DNA from: JBMYTN01 sp049604415
Lineage (GTDB): Bacteria > Pseudomonadota > Alphaproteobacteria > Rhodospirillales > Rhodospirillaceae
Direction of reading: 5' to 3'
DNA length: 64,000 bases
Assembly: GCA_049604415.1 (NCBI GenBank)
Contig: JBMYTN010000012.1
Coordinates: forward strand, 40,177-104,176
A program made the position numbers and the translations under genes. The notes under the pieces are model-generated. The model was not told the origin of the DNA, ran no database searches, and worked only from the letters and a program-made list of their open reading frames with translations. Below, piece after piece: positions 61,289-64,000 of the stretch (positions within the stretch are counted from its first letter, which is position 1; each line of letters begins with the position of its first letter).

Positions 61289-63849
61289 GCACGAGACCTT
61301 CGTCCCCAGAGCAGCCCCCTGGTCCGAATGCGAGATCTGAAGCCGCGACCAAACCTGCGCCGCAAACCGGGTCAGCGGCTGGGAGTCCGGGTGCGGCTGC
61401 GGTGTCGACAGTGGGTACGGCTGTCGGTGTGGCTGTGGGCGACCGACCACGCCGCGACCGGGTGTTGGAAGACCGCTTGGACCGAGCGACCCGTTATTTG
61501 ATTGATGGGCGGCTGCAAGAGGCGTGGGATGACTGCGCCCATATCCTCTCGGTCAATCCGGACCATATGGGGGCGTTGCGGCTGTCCTCGCTGTGCGCTC
61601 TGCGGGGCGGCGAGACCGAGATTGCCGAAAGCCATGCGGCCCGGGCGGTGTCTGTGGCCCCGGACTCGGCTTTGGCCTGGCGGACCCTGTCCCTGTGTCG
61701 CAAGGCCAAGGGGGATCGGGATGGTGAGGTCGAAGCCTTGGAACAGGCGGTGGCGCTGCAGCCGGAGTTTCGGGCCGCGCGGTTGGCCTTGGGCGATGGG
61801 CGTCTGGCCATGGGGGATCTAAGCGCTGCCGAGGGCCATTACGCCGCCTTAAAGGGTGATGCCGAGGCCTTAAGTCGTCGGGTGGCGGTGTTGAACATGA
61901 TGGGCCGCAGCGCCGAGGTTTTGCATCTGATCGAAGATTTTCATGCCGCCCCAGACCTGACCGAGGCCGGGCAGGTCGGCATCCAGCTCTGCTTGGAAGG
62001 CGCGATCGCCTTGGAGGCTTTGGGCAAGCCCGAAGAGTCCGAGGCCCGCTTGGCTCCGGTTCTCGCCGTCGCGCCGGGTCATCCGGTGGGCTTGCGTTTG
62101 CTGTCGCGGATCCGGGCTGGTTTGGGCGATGCCGCCGGGGCCCGGGCAGCCCTTGGCCCGCTGGTGGATCATCCGCTAATCGCCTTGGAGCGGGCCGCCC
62201 TACCGCAGCCGGTGCCCGATGATGTCCAGGCCTTGGCGGATATTCGCAGAGAGATTTTGGAGGTGCTGGACCGGCTGGTGGCCGAACAGGCGGTGTTCCC
62301 GGAGCCCGATGGCTTGGCCATGGTTGCGGGGCTGTCCTGGTTGACCGTGCAAGGTTTTGAGGACAGCGGCTTTCGCGACGCCTTGTCCGAGCGGTTGGCG
62401 CGGCTTTGCCCCTCCCTACATGGCTTGGAGCCCTGGCAGCCGCCCCGGGCACGGTCCTATTCCCCGCTGGCCGGGGCTGGTGCCGGGGTTGGGTCTGCAA
62501 AGAGTGCTCGGACCGGGACCGGGACCGGGACCTTGACCGGGACGGGCGCTGGCACGGCGCGGCGGGTGGCGATCCTGGCCTCCGATTGGTCCACGGGCGG
62601 GGCCGGGGCGTTGATGGCCGAGACCTTTGCCGCTCTCCGGTCCTCCGCAAAGGGACTGCAGTTCCTGCTGGCCAGCCCGGTGCCGACCCTGGAGGGCTCA
62701 GCGGGCGGTGTGGCTTTGGCGGGCTGGGAAGAGACCTTGGGCATTGGGCCGGAAGAGCGGTTGCACGTGCCCCGGAAACTGGAAGTCGCCCGCCAGCAAT
62801 TGCGGGCCGCCGAAATCGACATTGTGATCTTGGTGGAACCGGTGCGCGACCCCCTGTTGTGGATGCTGGGGCAAAGCCGCCTGGCTCCGGCGCAATGGGT
62901 TTGGGCACCGATCACCGGCGAAGGTCCGGGCACGGCGGAGACGGTCGATGGCTGGATCCTTGCGGACGCCCTGGCCGCGTCCGAGAGCACGACCAGCCCG
63001 ACGGCAGGTGGCGCCAGCGCCACCGCAAATACAAAGACACAGCCTGAGTCCAAAGCGTCTGACCAAAAGGCGTCTGGCAACGCTGGTCCGCAGGCCCTGG
63101 TTCTGCCCGGTTTTGGCCTGACCGGGGCGGTGGAAAAACCGCCTGTGGCGGATCGGGCCAAGCTGGCCTTGCCAAAAGACAAGACCTTGTATTTTTGCCC
63201 GACCGAAGCCGATCTGCTGCATCCACAGGCCGATGCCCTATTGGCGGAAATTGCGCGCCAGGATGCCAATGGGTTGATCTGTTTGTTCCGGGCTTCCCGT
63301 CAAGCAGTGACCGAGGCCTTGGCGCGGCGGCTGTCTCGGGCCGGATTGCCCGCCAAGAAGATCTTGTGGCTGCATCGCCGCGCCCGGGCCGTGCGCCTGG
63401 CAGCGGTGGCTGCGGCCGATGTGGTGCTGGACATGCCAGGCCGGGATATGGGGCTGGATGCCCTGACCATTCTGCCCCTTGGTGTGCCGGTGCTTGCGGC
63501 CGATTTTGCCGCGCTTTCGGGACCGCAGCAGCCGACACCATCACCGGTTCCCCTATCGGCCACACAGAGGCGGGTGTCGACCGCCGGTCTGTTAAAGGCG
63601 CTGGGCCTGTCGGCTCTGGTTGCCGCTGATCCCCAAAGCTATGTCCGGACCGCCTTGGATCTGGGGCGCGATTTGCAACACCGTGCCAGCATCGCCAGCC
63701 GCTTAAAGAGTCAAAGCAGCCGCTTAAGCGGCCCTGACCCCCGGGTTCTAAGGGCCTTGCTGGCAGCCCTGTCGGCAAAACTGCCCGATCCACCTGCACC
63801 TTCAGAAGCCCCAGCATCCCCAGCCACCCCGAAGGCTGCGCCGGACTGA
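61285..63849 (+). CDS. TPR protein with GT41 (OGT)-like C-terminal domain
   Basis: An 854-aa protein overlapping the previous gene by 4 nt. Pro/Ala-rich start (about 1-50), TPR repeats (about 55-330; YLIDGRLQEAWDDCAHILSVNPDH), linker with a GACCGG hexanucleotide tract (TGTGTGTLTGTG), then a GT-B half. The last 250 residues show LYFCPTEADLLHPQADALL, LSRAGLPAKKILWLHR and AAADVVLDMPGRDMGLDALTILPLGVPVLA, the pattern of the O-GlcNAc transferase UDP-site half. Catalytic residues in the N-part of the GT domain are not clear, so it may be degenerate. It may modify proteins with the preceding gene product. Confidence 0.75.
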   Translation: MSTRPSSPEQPPGPNARSEAATKPAPQTGSAAGSPGAAAVSTVGTAVGVAVGDRPRRDRVLEDRLDRATRYLIDGRLQEAWDDCAHILSVNPDHMGALRLSSLCALRGGETEIAESHAARAVSVAPDSALAWRTLSLCRKAKGDRDGEVEALEQAVALQPEFRAARLALGDGRLAMGDLSAAEGHYAALKGDAEALSRRVAVLNMMGRSAEVLHLIEDFHAAPDLTEAGQVGIQLCLEGAIALEALGKPEESEARLAPVLAVAPGHPVGLRLLSRIRAGLGDAAGARAALGPLVDHPLIALERAALPQPVPDDVQALADIRREILEVLDRLVAEQAVFPEPDGLAMVAGLSWLTVQGFEDSGFRDALSERLARLCPSLHGLEPWQPPRARSYSPLAGAGAGVGSAKSARTGTGTGTLTGTGAGTARRVAILASDWSTGGAGALMAETFAALRSSAKGLQFLLASPVPTLEGSAGGVALAGWEETLGIGPEERLHVPRKLEVARQQLRAAEIDIVILVEPVRDPLLWMLGQSRLAPAQWVWAPITGEGPGTAETVDGWILADALAASESTTSPTAGGASATANTKTQPESKASDQKASGNAGPQALVLPGFGLTGAVEKPPVADRAKLALPKDKTLYFCPTEADLLHPQADALLAEIARQDANGLICLFRASRQAVTEALARRLSRAGLPAKKILWLHRRARAVRLAAVAAADVVLDMPGRDMGLDALTILPLGVPVLAADFAALSGPQQPTPSPVPLSATQRRVSTAGLLKALGLSALVAADPQSYVRTALDLGRDLQHRASIASRLKSQSSRLSGPDPRVLRALLAALSAKLPDPPAPSEAPASPATPKAAPD
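62511..62532 (+). repeat. In-frame hexanucleotide tract (GACCGG)
   Basis: Three full GACCGG units plus GACC, with a similar ACCGGGAC shortly after, encode alternating Thr-Gly in the linker between the TPR and GT-like parts. Units of 6 nt keep the frame, so slippage would change only linker length. Confidence 0.8.
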
Positions 63850-63853
63850 TAAA

Positions 63854-63887
63854 AGCCCGTGTTGCCTTAGGGCATGTGGGCTGTTTT
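63854..63887 (+). terminator. Hairpin plus T-run after the GT41-like gene
   Basis: AGCCC pairs with GGGCT, with an inner TGCC/GGCA stem, and TTTT follows 1 nt later. It starts 5 nt after the stop codon, the right place for a rho-independent terminator. Confidence 0.6.
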
Positions 63888-63894
63888 AGGTAAG

Positions 63895-63924
63895 GAGCCC
63901 AGGGCTCTAACTACATATGTAGTT
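63895..63924. repeat. Two adjacent palindromes near window end
   Basis: GAGCCC-A-GGGCTC (63895-63907) is followed by the perfect 16-bp palindrome AACTACATATGTAGTT (63909-63924). The AGGGCTCTA 9-mer equals the outer end of the MITE-like element at 57489-57869. Confidence 0.7.
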
Positions 63925-63967
63925 GGCGCGCGGCTCCAGGTTCCCTGAAGCGGGAGGGGATTGTTTC

Positions 63968-63986
63968 GTTCGGGCGTCGCCCGAAC
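63968..63986. repeat. 8-bp hairpin at window edge
   Basis: GTTCGGGC and GCCCGAAC with a 3-nt loop, followed by TTTG on the plus strand. Possibly the terminator of a minus- or plus-strand gene outside the window; cannot be decided. Confidence 0.5.
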
Positions 63987-64000
63987 TTTGCTGCCCTCAA

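Noticed and set aside
1..64000. CRISPR arrays
   Set aside because: No repeats with regular 25-40 bp spacing of more than two copies; the two 45-bp palindromes at 48555 and 48615 are REP-like.

Overview
The window is a 64 kb piece of a high-GC chromosome, almost certainly from a Gram-negative alphaproteobacterium, most likely a Rhodospirillales-type free-living or aquatic heterotroph. This is inferred from the GC-rich codon use, the bifunctional HldE for LPS heptose, the PBP1C/alpha-2-macroglobulin pair, type I secretion with a FecR/RTX adhesin, DUF3369-type response regulators and a GCATTTTC...GAAAATGC palindromic repeat of a kind seen in alphaproteobacteria. No gene names the species. Coding density is high, many neighbouring genes overlap by 4 nt (ATGA), and there is no prophage, complete IS or CRISPR array.

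Layout: (1) 1-1754, minus strand: a LivK-type periplasmic receptor overlapping the start of a membrane sensor that runs off the window. (2) 1989-9678: bacterial alpha-2-macroglobulin and penicillin-binding protein 1C, an envelope-defence pair. (3) 9908-12796: a lone GspE/PilB-type ATPase with a long Pro/Ala linker and a Walker A lysine replaced by threonine. (4) 12852-13474: a CopG/RelE-type toxin-antitoxin module with a palindromic operator. (5) 13585-19375: an oligopeptide ABC importer operon (Tat-exported binding protein, two permeases, fused double ATPase). (6) 19772-30361: a FecR/RTX-repeat surface protein facing a six-gene opposite-strand run that encodes two degenerate EAL-domain proteins, an ABC-2 exporter (ATPase and permease) and a type I secretion ATPase and adaptor. 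This is the best candidate for an undescribed system. (7) 30765-33515: HldE, an I78-type inhibitor lipoprotein, an ICMT/MddA-like membrane methyltransferase and tRNA-Arg(CCG). (8) 33569-41347: a very large receptor phosphatase (three solute-binding modules, Cache-like module, HAMP, PP2C), LysR regulator and SDR, bacteriohemerythrin, and a DUF3369 response regulator. (9) 41368-48527: PBP4-type carboxypeptidase, an aldehyde dehydrogenase, an orphan TAXI receptor, an M17 aminopeptidase, a MarR regulator and a lone FliN-like protein. (10) 48555-54630: two palindromic repeats, polyphosphate:AMP phosphotransferase, gap-pgk, an unknown small protein and an OmpA-type lipoprotein. (11) 54996-57477: rlmN and argG. 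(12) 57489-57869: a MITE-like element with terminal inverted repeats that contains a third copy of the palindrome. (13) 57915-63849: a GT4 glycosyltransferase and two TPR proteins with glycosyltransferase-like C-terminal halves, probably involved in surface or protein glycosylation.

Functionally the window is dominated by envelope biology: peptidoglycan synthesis and trimming, protease trapping, LPS heptose supply, surface-protein export, nutrient binding proteins coupled to sensors, and cyclic-nucleotide-type or phosphatase signalling. Central metabolism (gap, pgk, argG, pap) and translation (rlmN, tRNA) genes are interspersed.
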